Assembly: GCA_039707465.1 (NCBI GenBank)
Contig: CM077643.1
Span: forward strand, 200,161,605-200,225,604
DNA from: Rhabdophis nuchalis
Taxonomy: Eukaryota > Chordata > Lepidosauria > Squamata > Natricidae
Length of the DNA stretch: 64,000 nucleotides
Direction of reading: 5' to 3'
Part shown: positions 11,396 through 23,780 of the stretch, piece after piece
Layout: every line of letters begins with the position of its first letter
Position numbering within the stretch: position 1 is the first letter of the stretch
Made by a program: the position numbers and the translations under genes
The notes under the pieces: model-generated
Told to the model about the DNA's origin: nothing
The model's database searches: none
The model's input: only the letters and a program-made list of their open reading frames with translations

Positions 11396-13555
11396 GAGAG
11401 AAGCCCCCAAAAGCCATACGATAACTGAGGATATCATGTTGACTTGTGAACATTGTGAATACACAACAGAACATTGTGAAGAAGAATGGAGTGGATTGAA
11501 GAAGCTGTGTCTTTCTGCGAATCTTTCTTCTATAGCCAAATTATATAGACGATATTAGACAGCAGACAACTCTCTCAAGATCCCAGCCAGTAGGTTTGTA
11601 TATCATACAGCTAAAATACAGGGAGAAGAATTCATGTTTAAAAAATAAAATTGATGTTAAGATGAGAAGGAAAGCACTTGGAGTTTCTATGTATGATCCA
11701 AAAAGCATGGAAATTTCAAGACCATGACAAAAATGTAAATCATACTGTCCTGTGAAAGAAATAGATCATTGTTGTAAAATTTTATTCTGCTGTTTTAAGC
11801 TACCAATTTACCCCAAAACAAATAAACTGAAATGGAGAATGGAACTTGACTAGGTCCAGAATGCCATTTCCCCTGTCTTATCTCTTCCTGTTACAGACAT
11901 CATTCATTAGATTACGAAGACTATTAATGTCATGCAGCAGAACTAAATGAATTCACTAAGAGACCTCTATTAGCATACCAAGTATCTCTCTTCAGCTAAA
12001 CATTCCTGACAGCTCTCATTACAAATGATGGATAACATTTATAAAAGATAGTCATTCCAGAGGAAAATAAAGATCTGCATTGTATATTCTGATTCAAGAT
12101 ATCATTTCTACAGGGTTTTCCCCCCCTTTTTCTTTCTTTTTAATATTTCTTGGGAGGAAAGGGAGCTGTAAAAAGACACAAATTAGGTTAATTGCTCATG
12201 CCAAAATGTATTAAGGATTTAAAAACTAATTGAAAGTTGATCCTGACTTTTGCAGGTATTTTATTTCTGAAATTGTAAAGTCTGAAATATTCCAGATGTG
12301 TTCCAAACCAAATGTCATGAGACAAGGACATGGGACATCCTACATACCACAAATTCAAATATGGAGCCAAGAAGAGTCAGCTACATTATGATATACTGAA
12401 AAAAATGTTTTTAAATCCACTTCACACATTACAGTTTTGAAATATTTTAGCTTAAAATTTTAACTTGTGAAATGCAACGAACTGTTTGGAAGTAGATGTG
12501 CTGCAGCTATGTTACTTAATTCATAAAAGACTCTATTTTTATATGAAAATCCAAATCAGGATTTAAATTTATGCTATGAGAAAAAAAGTATGAATTTTTA
12601 AGTAAATTGTCCATTCACGCACCTGCTGAATAGGCAGGTTGGCCATCTGATCAGAGTATTTTCACCATTATTATGAGGATCTCATTTCCCTCCAGATTTA
12701 GAAATTGTTTTTATAGTTGCATCTTTATAAAATTAACATTTGCCCTTATTAAACTAAGTCCAATCAAAGTGTTCCAGTTTTAAAGTCTAAATCCCAATTT
12801 TCCAAAGATTCAGAAATGACTGTACATTATTTACATAACGGCTTGAAATTCTTTGTTAAATTTGAGGGTTCTTTTTTTAGAATAATAAAAATATAATACA
12901 TACACTTTAGTTTTCTTGGTTTAGCCTTTAGCCTGCTTTTTCCTAGTAAAAAAACCACACCCCAGTTGATTCTTGTTTCCCTTCTTTTAAGTTTCTTCAC
13001 TGTTGTATAAACGTCTCTTAAGTATTATAGTGAGTACAGCTAAGATCAGTAATCATTTTTTGTCATGATTTCATTAACATCTTTATTCTGCCTGCCTGAA
13101 CTCCCAGCACACCACCCAAAAACCAACGTGGTTTTGTTGTATTTCCTATTCCAAATTATAATCTTCTTTAATCAAGGTTCTTAGGTAGATTCTTCCCAAA
13201 CCAAATCACACCAATTTAACTGAACACAAGTGTCCAAGCTGATTAACAGTCCCAAAGTATAAAGAAATGCAATCATGTAACTCAATACCAAAATATAATT
13301 TCTGATTTCAAATACATGCTGTCTCACTAATGCAATGAGAACATCTTTGGCATCTACAGAGCAATGCAGTAGGCACAGTAGCTTAAAATCATACATCCTT
13401 CATCTTGACTTCTAGCAGAAAAGTTATGGAACTCAGAGTACACCATTTGCTACTTTTAGCCGAAGACCAGTGATTACTTTGCACGGTATTGAAAACGTCT
13501 TGCTTTATGTATCTTGCAGGGTGACACCTATTATGAGGTGAATGGAATCTAACAA
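11396..13555. other. No gene recognised; unique-looking DNA
   Basis: About 2.1 kb of AT-rich sequence with no recognised coding or mobile element. It may be intronic or intergenic. Confidence 0.5.
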
Positions 13556-14022
13556 AGACAGGCTTGGGACCTAGTTATATGCGAGACCGTCTCCTGCCCC
13601 ATACATCCCTTCGTCCGATCCGCTCCCACAGAGAGGGCCTTCTCAGGGTGCCGTCGGCCGGGCAATGCCGGTTGGCGACACCCTGGGGAAGGGCCTTCTC
13701 TGTGGCAGGCCCTACCCTTTGGAACGACTTACCTCCTGAACTACGTACCACCTCAGACCTCCGCCTCTTCCGCCAGTGTCTTAACACACACCTTTTCCAT
13801 CAAGCCGGCCTAGCGTAACCTCCCGTTGTGACCGCTCTTAGATAGTTTTAATTTGGGGGATTTTATACGATTTTAGCACAGGGTAGGGATTTAATAGTTT
13901 TTTAAATTTTGTATTTTGTTATATTTGTTATGTTTTTAAATTTCCTGTGCGCCGCCCTGGGTCCTTTTTTGGAGAATGTGCGGGGTATAAATTTGAATAA
14001 AATAAAAATAAATAAAATAAAT
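13556..14022 (+). mobile_element. L2-type LINE, 3' fragment with intact C-terminal frame
   Basis: This is the plus-strand 3' end of an L2 element. The frame at 13564-13818 (84 residues) encodes the ORF2 C-terminus (MRDRLLPHTSLRPIRSHR, then FSVAGPTLWNDLPPELRTT and THLFHQAGLA) and ends at a natural stop. The 3' UTR follows, with the GCGCCGCCCTGGGTCC segment, the TATAAATTTGAATAAA stretch and an AAATA-rich tail (13995-14022). The element is 5'-truncated just before this motif. Lack of damage suggests it is younger than the copy at 680-1118. Confidence 0.9.
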
Positions 14023-14349
14023 ATACTGTATTTCTCTACCCACACCATTTTTTATAAGATGTAGAATTAAAAATAGTAATTTTCTTCCATACATTTTGTA
14101 TAGCTAATAGTGAAAGGTGGTTCCTCAATGTGCAACGGTCCCTAGTAAAAAATATACAGCTTTGATGGTCAGTGATGGTCAAGCAGACCCCCTAATTTGT
14201 TTAGGTGAAAGTTAAATAAATATTAATAAATTCAAGTATAAATGGGAAAGAAGACAGAAAATAGTCGTAGATGAATAGCAAATCGTAGCTTAAACTGCAC
14301 ACGTATATTTTTATACAAACTTATTTTTAAAAGAGCCAGTTGTGATTTT

Positions 14350-14476
14350 AGCGCAGGGATAATTTGGTTTAATTGTATTTTTTTTTCTATTTATGTATTT
14401 TATATTGGTATTTTTAATTTTCCCTGTGCACCGCTCCGAGTCCCTTTGGGGAGAGGAGGCGGTATATAAATAAAAA
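14350..14476 (+). mobile_element. L2-type LINE 3' end scrap
   Basis: Only the last part of the 3' UTR is present: CTGTGCACCGCTCCGAGTCC, then a GGCGGTATATAAATAAAA stretch leading directly into an ATT microsatellite. The tail is the likely seed of that microsatellite. Confidence 0.8.
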
Positions 14477-14597
<121 letters not shown>

Positions 14598-15112
14598 GGC
14601 ATCTTGGAGAGCATGAGTTCTAGTCCTATATTAGGTACAAAACTACCTGGGTGTCCTTGGGTTAGTCCAGTGCTTCTCAAATAGTGGGGCGGGCCCCCCA
14701 GGGGGGGCGCGAGGCTCCGTAAAGGGGGGCGCGTTTGACCTCAGCAGTTTAGTTTAATTAAGGATTTAATTTTTTTAAAATTTCTAATGCACTTTAAATC
14801 TTTTCTGCTACAGTTAATAAAGCTATTCTTTGTTGTAAATTGATCCACATTTCTTTCTTTTTTTATTCTCTTATACGTTAATAAGGATACAGTGTTATGC
14901 AGAGGTGTACTTATAACAATTTTATAGACAAATGATACTATTTACAGTCGCGCGGGGGGCGCGAAATGTTTTCTTCTTCCTAGGGGGGGCATGACAGAAA
15001 ATAATTGAGAAGCACTGGGTTAGTCTCTTCTCTCAGCCCTAAGAAGCTGGGGCAAACCGCTTCCAAAAATCCTTGCCAAGAAAACTGCAGAGACTAAACC
15101 AGGCAGTGGGCT
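14598..15112 (+). mobile_element. SINE fragment split by a hAT element
   Basis: The left part (14598-14667) has GAGTTCTAGTCC and TGTCCTTGGGTTAGTC. The right part (15018-15112) has TCTCTCAGCCCTAAGAAG and CCTTGCCAAGAAAACTGCAG. Joined, they read as one SINE of the same family as 37085-37285. The hAT element at 14668-15017 interrupts it with an exact 8-bp duplication. Confidence 0.75.
14668..15017. mobile_element. Non-autonomous hAT-type element (350 bp)
   Basis: Termini CAGTGCTTCTCAAAT and AATTGAGAAGCACTG are inverted repeats. The exact 8-bp target duplication GGTTAGTC is at 14660-14667 and 15018-15025. GC-rich GGGGGGCGCG blocks flank an AT-rich core with no coding capacity. The element at 59242-59435 is an internally deleted relative. 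Confidence 0.92.
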
Positions 15113-15718
15113 AGTCACTCAAAGGCACATACACATAAGCATTAAACAAAACATCTCCAATTCCCCAAGGAATAAGATGCTTTGAAAATGCCATTTTCCC
15201 AGGGAACTAGAAGACTATTCAACAATAGGTAGAATTGGGCACATTATTTGTGCTGAAAGTACATATTTCCATACATGCCAAGATGGTCTGTGATTTTTTA
15301 TATTCAGTGAACTACTAAGGGCAAGATAAAAATGTGTAAAAATGCCTGCTCCAGTTGAATCAATAAAAGGAAACTGAGCCCTGTTCTTGGGTTGATTTTA
15401 TTGGCATTTCCAAGATTTAACCCTGCTCAAGTATAACTTATCAGCATTAAAACTGGAAACTATTTCTCATCTTTAATGTGTTTTCATCTAAATGCAGATA
15501 GGCAAGGACTTGTGCTGCTGTACATGGAATCACTTGTTTCTATGACTTGAGCTGAACATACAGAGCATATTACATGCATATTAGACATTAAGTCAAGATC
15601 CAAGCATGGAAAAATGGAGCACACTTTACTAGGGTCTGGAGACCCAGGGGATGGAACTCCTCCACTTAGGCAGCCATTGTATTGCCATATTACCATTACA
15701 TTTAAAAATGTGGGTTAA
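15113..15718. other. No gene recognised; unique-looking DNA
   Basis: No recognisable coding or repeat structure. Confidence 0.5.
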
Positions 15719-15726
15719 CTATAGAG

Positions 15727-16096
15727 CAGTGATGGCTAACCTTTTTTGGCTCACGTGCCAAAAGCGGAGGGGAGCACAGTGGGGTCATGCATGGGTGTGC
15801 CACACCCATAATGCTATGTGTGTGACCCCCTGCTTTTGGCACAGTTATTTCGTCCTCCCCAGGCTCCAGAGGCTTTCTAGGAGCATGGGGAGGGTGAAAA
15901 CAGCCTCCCCCCCCCACTTCCAGAGACTTCAGGATCTTCCCTGAAGCCTCCAGAGGGTGAATAATGGTCTCAAAAGAAGGCCTAAATCAGCTGGCTAGCA
16001 CACACATGCACGCTACTGCTGACAGGGCCTTGCATGCCCTAAGAAATGGTTCTGCATGCCACCTGTGGCACCTGTGCCATAGGTTCTCCATCACTG
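15727..16096. mobile_element. Non-autonomous hAT-type element (370 bp)
   Basis: It begins CAGTGATGGCTAACC and ends AGGTTCTCCATCACTG. The target duplication CTATAGAG is exact at 15719-15726 and 16097-16104. No transposase is present. It is the same family as 42445-42836, with 58659-58951 and 63803-64000 as related members. Confidence 0.92.
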
Positions 16097-16104
16097 CTAT
16101 AGAG

Positions 16105-16489
16105 GATTCTTGAACATGGTTTAGAAGGAATTCCATCTCCCACCCACCTCCCACCCCCATGTCACTGAACTTTAGGTCTTTTGAGATATGAGGGAATAGA
16201 CGTTCTAAACCAAGTTACAACAGAACAATTAACATCAAGAGTTGTACACCTGAGATCTTTTTAACTGAATGCATTTTTTCTCTTTAAACTAGGGTTTATT
16301 TCAGTTTCTCCTTGTGTCCTGTTTTCTCTTAAGAACTACCAGTCCCAGAGATCCATGTGCATAAATGTGATAGAGGAGGCAAAGCACCATAATAATCAGC
16401 TTTAAAAGGGTTGTCCAAGTTATGTGGTTGCCGTTAAAATACTCTGCAGCATCTTAAAGGCTAATGTAGGCATAGGTATGTCTAATGTA
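16105..16489. other. No gene recognised
   Basis: Unique-looking spacer between a hAT element and a CR1 fragment. Confidence 0.5.
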
Positions 16490-16770
16490 ATAAAGAGAAT
16501 GGCATGATAGCAGTCTTTCAAAATCTGAGGGGCTGGCACAGAGAAGAGGGGTTCAACTTATTCTCCAAAGCATCTGAAGGCAGGAGAAGAAGTAATGGAT
16601 GGAAACCTATCAAGGAAAGCTCCATCCTAGAAATAAGGAGAGATTTCCTGACAGTGAGAACAATTAATCAGTGCAACAGCTTGCATTGAGACGTTGTTGG
16701 TGCTCTACCACTGGAGGTTTTTAAGAAGAGATTGGACAACCATTTGTCCAGAATAGAATAGGATCTCCTG
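16490..16770 (+). mobile_element. CR1-type LINE, short 3' fragment
   Basis: Encodes part of the CR1 ORF2 C-terminus (MIAVFQNLRGWHREEG, then FNLFSKASEGRRRSNGWKPI and RRDFLTVRTINQ) and the start of its 3' UTR (AGATTGGACAACCATTTGTC). Both ends are truncated and the frame ends prematurely at 16689. Confidence 0.85.
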
Positions 16771-19290
16771 CTTAAGCCAGGTAATCTATGATCTGCTGAT
16801 TTATCACAAGTTTGATGGATTCAAACATGATATCTGATGTCTATCATTGCAATATTTCAGAGATCTGGAAGGTTTTCATACTCAATATATTCTCATATGC
16901 ACTGCTTTTCAGACACAACCCATTATTTATGGTCCCATAAATTCTATCAGTGGCATCTGACTTTTCCACAATGCCCAACTTCTTGTTACAAGTCTTCACT
17001 TTCCGATTGATCGTCACACACTAGTGGTTTTCCATCCTGTAAGAACAGGAACTAATCAGTTCTAGGACTTACAGTGTGTGGGTGAATAGCTAATAGCAGG
17101 ACAACACACAACTCTTAAAATTAGTCAATATTAACTTCTGTCTCTGGATTCAGAACTTCTACCTTGTATGATACTGAGTGAGAAACGAATTGTGGACATT
17201 GCCAGACTGGGCAAACCAGGCCAGTATGCTTTTCACTGCTGACATGGCTAGCTACTCCACCTATCCACTGTCCGCAAGTTTAAAACTTGAAGAAAGGAAA
17301 TATAGTTTGGTCTTGGTTATTGCAGGACACAAAGCTCCTATGAATGAAGTGATGACTCTGGCTAAGCCAAGTCCTCTGCAGTAGGATTGTACATGTGCAA
17401 AACACTTTTCCTTGCATTTCCCAAGCATGCAGAGAGGGCAGGTCCCAGGCCCTTTCAGGTGTAGACAATTTCTTCTCACTGACGGGATAGTTTTGCAGAA
17501 AATAGTATAGTCCATAAGGAATAAACCAATTCAAATGAATCCTAGGTCCCTATGAAACTGAGGAGTTTCAACTCACCTCTATACCAAGCCTTAATCATTC
17601 TGCCTTTGAAGGCAGAATAAACCTCTTGTTGATTATCTTAATGATAAGAGTAGAACATGTTTTCCCATTGCTGCAGGAACAGCAGCAACAAATCCAAGAA
17701 CCCAGTGAAATGAGGCACTTATCAAGGATATGGTCAAAGCCCAGAACAACATAAGGCATTTGCAGAGCTTCATCCCTCTGGGTACCTTATCTCCCCCTTC
17801 TGCTTCTAAGTCCTAAATTCAAATAATTTGGCTTGCCTGCCCGCATACGAAAATTGAAGTCTGATCCTGTGAAAAAGTAAACTGCATATATTTCTGTGGG
17901 ATTTAAATCAAATTAAATAAGTTTTAGATATTGTAGTCTCCAGAGTCAAAATGGACCTCAAATTCTACTCCACCATATACTGTGGTAGGAGATTATTTCC
18001 AAGCATTTGTCCCCAAGCCAACATCCTTTCTCTCAGCATTTTTCCAGGTCAGGGAGAATTTATAACTAGCTTTTTTGCCCTGTAATTTCTTCAGGGACTG
18101 CCATTTTAGGTTACACTCCTAATATATGTACTTATATAGGAATAAGCCATACTGAGTTCATAGGGCTTATTTTTCGATAAACAGTAGACAGGGATAGGGA
18201 TGTACAATTATTCTGTTCAATAAAAAAAACTTTATGAAGACTCATACTTTTATTACAGAGAATTCTTTAAATGCAAGTAGTTGACTGTAAAGGTCTGTGA
18301 GGCTCTTCTTTATTCATTAGTACTACATAGTACTAATTCAGAAAGAATTTAATGATTGCAATATATTTGATTTAATATAATTACCCACTCCAGAAGACTG
18401 TGACCATCTTACAAAACCCATACAAAGTAAACAATAAAACCCACAACACAGGCAGGTCTGACTAACTAGAACAATAATTCGACTAGAACAATAATTCGAC
18501 AAGGGATCAACCAATAAATCACATCCTCATTAATCTGCTGGAGGCCATCACAGTTGGGCAGATCTAATCAATTGAAATAATAAATAAATCACAGGCTGAG
18601 AAATAGAATCAGGTCTTAAGGTTTTCTAGAATCCCAGGACAAAGGGCACCATCCACATTTCTGAGGGGATGCTGTTACAGAGGGTGAGGACAACAACAGG
18701 AAAGGCAAATATTTTTTTTAAAGAAGAAGAAGAAAACAAGCTATTGAAAATGTTTCCTAACGCCACTACTTAAAATCAAAATTCCTAGTTGCAAATTGCT
18801 TAAAATATAGACCTGAGCTAACATGTTTGTACTAATTGACTGTAGTGTCCTAATTTACTTTTTGGTTGGGTGGGATACTCAACACCAAGAATTTATCTAG
18901 ATTTTGTTTTTTAAAAATATTGCTCTTCTTTCTTCTGTTTTCTGCCTCTCTGTCTCTCTCTTTGACATTATTATTGGATTTACAGGAAGAGGTTTCTCAG
19001 GTAGCTTGTTCTTCTATTCTATATGGACTTCCAAATGTGGTGTAATGTGACTATCAATAACAAGGAAAATGTGCCCACAGGAATGAATATAACATACCTG
19101 CACAGTTGCAAATATTATCTAAGAAGACTTTTAGATATATAATAATTTCTTCATATATCATTGTTATGTGGCAGTTCAAATAACAGGGTCAAAGATGAAG
19201 GAAAGATATGTTGCAGCCTTCATCTCACAGCCAGATATCAAAAATCTTTTGCATTGCCTTGGTTATCTTACAGGGAACCAGCATATCTCC

Positions 19291-19325
<35 letters not shown>

Positions 19326-20160
19326 TTTGTGAGTGTGTGTGTGTGTGCACACACGCGCTTTGTGTTTCTGTGTCTCTGTGTCTGTGTACATGCACATATA
19401 CATGGATATGTGCATGCAGTGATGTTCTTGTTGATCAGTTGTTAATCAAGAAGATGGGTTCAGATTCAGACACACACAATTTGCTTCCTTCTATTTTTTA
19501 TGTAGTGGGTGTTATATATTTGCTATATCAATAAATGATGGGTGTACAAGATTGCCTGTAATGGGTAAATTATCCAGAGCATTACAGGTCCTGCCTGTCA
19601 TATCCCATGAGGAAGCAAAACTGCTTAGCTTTGGAATCAGACATCAAAATAGCAAGACTCGGTTACTGGGCAACCATCATTTCAAATACTATCTCTTTAT
19701 AGCTTGAGAATAATAGCAACATTAACAAGAAAACTGTGTGGCAGACATTGCATAAAATACTACCTAATCATGCCTCTAGTACAGATATTGATATATCGGC
19801 AGATATGCCATTGCTCAGAATGCAATTTGCTTTTATTTGCTCTAACAAAATTAATACTACTTTGTGAGAAGTACCTCCCACTCACCCCTGTCGATCATCA
19901 GTTATAAGTTTCTATAAAATCCTTGGAAATAAAACATAGTTTTATAGAAACAGTCGCCCTTATGCTGTTTCTGTGCTGAAACAACTGCCCCAAGTTTGCA
20001 ACTCTGTGTATCCATCTGTGGACTTTCAGAGTAATATCTAAATTTTCTCTAAAAGCCTTTCTTGGCAATGGATTAAACCACTTGGTTAAATTCCAAAGAT
20101 GTTCAGCTTGGTATGTTTTTGTAAATAAAAAATAATAATCAAATAATATCAAGGCAAATG
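16771..20160. other. No gene recognised; long unique-looking stretch with small repeats
   Basis: About 3.4 kb with no exon I can support. Two copies of a 17-bp unit containing GAACAATAATTCGA lie at about 18466-18500. A compound (GT)n-(GA)n-(GT)n tract lies at about 19290-19395, and a (GAA)n-like run near 18720. The two overlapping frames across the tract at 19161-19534 are low-complexity artefacts. Confidence 0.5.
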
Positions 20161-20168
20161 TTCTAGAG

Positions 20169-20274
20169 CAGTGTTTCTCAACCTTGACAACTTGAGGATG
20201 TCTGGACTTCAACTCCCAGAATTCTGGGAGTTGAAATCCGGACATCTTCAAGTTGCCAAGGTTGAGAAACACTG
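20169..20274. mobile_element. Hairpin hAT-type MITE (106 bp)
   Basis: The element is almost entirely two inverted arms. CAGTGTTTCTCAACCTTG at the left mirrors CAAGGTTGAGAAACACTG at the right, and the central TCCCAGAATTCTGGGA is palindromic. The target duplication TTCTAGAG is exact (20161-20168 and 20275-20282). Confidence 0.92.
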
Positions 20275-20282
20275 TTCTAGAG

Positions 20283-21159
20283 CTAGTCTCAAGCTTATAT
20301 TTATTCCATGACAAAAAGACATAAACATAGAATGCAAAAACAAAGAAAAATCTACTTTCTAAAATAATGAGACAATTTACAACTGGATGGAGAAATTATA
20401 TTAATTTGCTCAAATTCTGGTTAATATTATGCCTTTTTAAGATATTCTTTCAAAGTATGCTAGTATGCTAAACCGGTAGAAAGAAATTGAGTTCATTCCA
20501 TTGGATTTTGCAATTAACAATATTGGCTTCTAGAGATTGGTGGTAATTATGTGAAGTGAAATATAAAACAAATTAAAAAGACCACAGGTTAAAGACCAAG
20601 AAGCTATTGATTGCACAAAATTCAAACAAGACATAGAGTTGGGGCTCAACATAAAGCATTTGATATTGAATTGTGAGGAAGGCATATATATGTTTGACAC
20701 ACATTGTACTAGACTTTCTGTTGTGCGACTGGAATTCAATTTCATTTTTCAGATCCTCATCAATAGGAAGGAGATAAATAGTTCAGGAGACAGTTATCGG
20801 TGTAGGGAATTCAGGGGTTTGCATTTAGTTATAAAGCTGGATTACCCTTTCTACCTCTCTTCAGGCTTGAAAGGTAACATCTGCCAAATTAAACATTGGG
20901 CATCTTGGGAAAAAGTATTAAAATAGAGATTTTTTTTTCCTTTTTACATCCCAGGTGCCATTACATTATTTTGTACAATACCTCAGGTATCTGCTCCAGC
21001 CCAGCTATTGCATTAGATCTTTGAGATTTTATGACTTATAGGTTGCTACAAATGTGTTGTATGTGACCTGATTTTTTTCAAGAGTTTGGGAGTCTCTCTT
21101 GGGATAGAAGGAGAGAGCTGGGATGCACCATAGGATCTATATTCACCAAATTGCTGATC
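20283..21159. other. No gene recognised
   Basis: Unique-looking DNA; short frames without domains. Confidence 0.5.
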
Positions 21160-21207
21160 ACTGGAATAAATATAGCTGATCACTGGAATAAATATAACTG
21201 ATCACCT
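21160..21207 (+). repeat. 23-bp tandem repeat, about 2 copies
   Basis: GCTGATCACTGGAATAAATAT is repeated back to back, followed by a partial third start. Confidence 0.8.
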
Positions 21208-21324
21208 AGTGAAACTTCCAAGCACTATCAAATATTTCAAAGCAGAATTATTTTATGGTGCTTTTTCATATTCTTCCTGTGGACAAACGTTATAATTCTG
21301 CACAGAAGGAAGACACAGCCAAGC

Positions 21325-21562
21325 CAAGGACTACCCACTGACTTTGCTTATTGAAAGCCCTCTGGAAAGGTTGCAAATGGTGATCACTTGATTCCAGTAC
21401 ACTACAACCATTGTAAATATCAAGCACCTGATTTTTGATTATGTAACTCTATGGACATTGTGACATTTGTCATGTCACATTTTTCAGATGCCATCATAAC
21501 CTCACATAGTTCTAAAATGAATGGTTGTAAATTTGAGACTTAAAACCATTCATTTTACAACC
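21325..21562. repeat. Decayed interspersed repeat fragment, unassigned DNA element
   Basis: ACTGACTTTGCTTATTGAAAG, GGTGATCACTTGATTCCAG and ACAACCATTGTAAATAT recall the interior of a squamate repeat whose outer end is seen at 37330-37745 (AGGTAGTTCTTGACTTATAA) and at about 27617-27690. Ends are not definable here. Confidence 0.45.
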
Positions 21563-21564
21563 GT

Positions 21565-21920
21565 AAAAACGGCTCAGTGGCTCAGTGGCTAAGACGCTGA
21601 GCTTGTCGATCAGAAAGGTCAGCAGTTCGGTGGTTTGAATCCCTAGCACCGTGTAATGGAGTGAACTCCCGTTACTTGTCCCAGCTTCTGCCAACCTAGC
21701 AGTTTGAAAGCATGTAAAAATGCAAGTAGAAAAAATAGGAACCACTTTTGGTGGGAAGGTAAGAGTGTTCTGTGCACCTTCGGCATTTAGACATACCGGC
21801 CACATGACCACAGAGATGTCTTCAGACAGAGCTGGCTCTTCGGCTTTGAAACAGAGATGAGCACTGCCCCCTAGAGTTGTAAGCAACTAACACATATGTG
21901 CGAGGGGAACCTTTAAGTCG
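21565..21920 (+). mobile_element. Sauria-type tRNA SINE
   Basis: The head GGCTCAGTGGCTAAGACGC matches a tRNA A box and GGTTTGAATCC the B box, the internal RNA polymerase III promoter. The body contains CCAGCTTCTGCCAACCTAG and GGTGGGAAGGTAAGAG. The end GAGGGGAACCTTTAA is the BovB-like 3' tail by which such SINEs borrow LINE machinery. It is a fairly complete copy with scattered substitutions and no clear target duplication. A second copy is at 28293-28631. Confidence 0.85.
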
Positions 21921-22547
21921 AGGCTACCTGAAGTTTTCATATAGAATGTGGTACATACCTCAAATTACTTTCAAACCCTTTCTGCAAGATCCAGTTCAAT
22001 TGTTTGATCCTAAATGAACTTCAGTGAAAAATATTGCAGCACTCAAGGTGAGCATTAGTACTGTAAGGGAATAATATGGTCAGATAAATTCTATTATGTT
22101 ACCAACAAAGGTGGGGGAGGGGAGATGATGAAATGAAGTTAGGGACTAAAAAGTTCAAAGGAAAAGTAAACTGGAGAGAAGTAATCTGTGGATCAGGAAT
22201 GTGGGGTATAAGCTATCTCAGTTTCATTTCAGTATTTTGTTTCCAATAAGCTTCCTTGTAGAGACTTCAGGATCTACAATTGAGAAAGAAACCAAATTGG
22301 TAATTCATTGCACTTTTAGGTAAGATGCCAGCTTTGTGGCTGATAGGGAAAACACAAGTACCATTAAGGATACAAAATTGGCAAGGAACAGGCAATAAAG
22401 GGTTTAACTGAACCACATTTCATTTGAATTGCTCTACAAATCAGAGTTCTAAATCCAACCAGTTTAAAAAGGGGGAGAAAGGATCTCACTGGGATTGTAG
22501 TGCTTTTGTAATTTTAATTATACCACATGTCATCTTCAAAGAAAAAC
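21921..22547. other. No gene recognised
   Basis: Unique-looking DNA. Confidence 0.5.
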
Positions 22548-22935
22548 AAGAAAGTCCAACTGCCTCCTGAAAAAGCACCTTTGGGGCAACCGTGACCTGG
22601 ATGACTGAGAATATCTACAGACTTTTAGCTTTACAATTTGAGATGGGCACTCTTCGAATGGTGTGGGAGTAGGAATGGATTTCCAGGGGGGGGGGGGGAA
22701 ATGCAGACTACAGAAACCAAGAGCACTACTCAGGTGACACCCCCTCCCAAGGACACAGATAAACCTCCAAGTTCTTCAAAGACCCTCTAAAAGAATGCAA
22801 ATTACCAGCTGTCTGCAAGAAATATAAATCCTTCCATCCCACACTATCCTGTCATAGCTGAAGAAGTTTCTTGAATGAGAAGTGAAACGTCTTGAAAGAA
22901 AGTCCAGTTGCATCCTGAAAAAGCACCTTGGGACA
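22548..22935 (+). repeat. Repeat with direct terminal copies; possible Penelope-like remnant
   Basis: The motif AAGTCCAACTGCCTCCTGAA with AAAGCACCTTTGGGG at 22553 recurs at 22903 as AAGTCCAGTTGCATCCTGAA with AAAGCACCTTGGGA. Just before the second copy lies AGCTGAAGAAGTTTCTTG followed by AATGAGAAGTGAAACGTC, a module I associate with a widespread vertebrate retroelement repeat. Direct terminal copies would fit a Penelope-like pseudo-LTR, but there is no RT and the class is not certain. A 12-base G run interrupts the middle at about 22687-22698. Confidence 0.45.
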
Positions 22936-23576
22936 CATGTCATCTTGAATCAAATTCAGTTATGAATTTAATTCATTAGGGATAAATTTAAAATACTGAA
23001 TAATAATCAAAGGAGATAAATAGCTCAAACAAAGAGAAAAGAGGTATGTGATAGAAACTTCCATGAAATAAGTATTTTAAAATATTGGATTTCCTTAGGT
23101 ATTGTCTGCTTTCACTCAGCTTATTAGTTACACTCTTTTGCTTTTATTTCCACATTCCTAGGCTCCCATTTCAAGTCCTCTGCTGTACAGTTGAACAAAT
23201 TGATAGCAACTAAGATGGCTCAATGGGAGCCCATGTGTGGAAGAGTAGATCCATGATCTCAAGGCTTCTCTGTGTTGTATGATACCTACAACACAAGTTA
23301 AGCTCTGCTATAGGTAATTAACTTATCCTCACTGGAAAGACAGGGAGGAGAATATTCATGATGCAGCTTTCTGGCAAGCTCTAAAAAGTAAAAACCAACT
23401 TCTTTCAAGTTGATCTTGATTTCTAATGACCAAATGCAGTTTTCTTTGCAATAATACAAAAGCTGTTTGCCAGTGGATTTTTTTTTCACTTCCCAACCTA
23501 TAATCCTGGTATTTGCTGGTATCATCTATTTAATTTAGTCTGATCCTACTCGGTCTTTTTGAGATCAGTCTAATTT
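22936..23576. other. No gene recognised
   Basis: Unique-looking DNA. Confidence 0.5.
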
Positions 23577-23780
23577 GGTTATATTGAATTGAATTGAATT
23601 GAATTGGCCTGGCTTGGCCTTGCCGGGGCTGACCTGGGCTGAGCTAGGCTGGCCTAGGCTAAACTGAACTGAACTGAACTTTATTTGGTCAAGTGTGATT
23701 CAACACACAAGGGATTTGTCTCCGATACAGAAGCACACAGTGTACATGCAAAACAACAGAATAATAATCATCATGAGATG
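23577..23780 (-). mobile_element. LINE 3' tail with degenerate pentamer array
   Basis: On the minus strand, CCAATCACACTTGG-like sequence (here with one or two changes) and an AATAAA-like stretch match the tail seen at 10080-10200. It is followed by pentamers that change in steps from AGTTC through AGCCT/GGCCA types to AATTC (23577-23690). Confidence 0.6.

Noticed and set aside
21565..21670. Possible tRNA gene (A and B box)
   Set aside because: The boxes belong to a Sauria-type SINE head; the following SINE body and BovB-like tail identify it, and it lacks a tRNA-like 3' acceptor.
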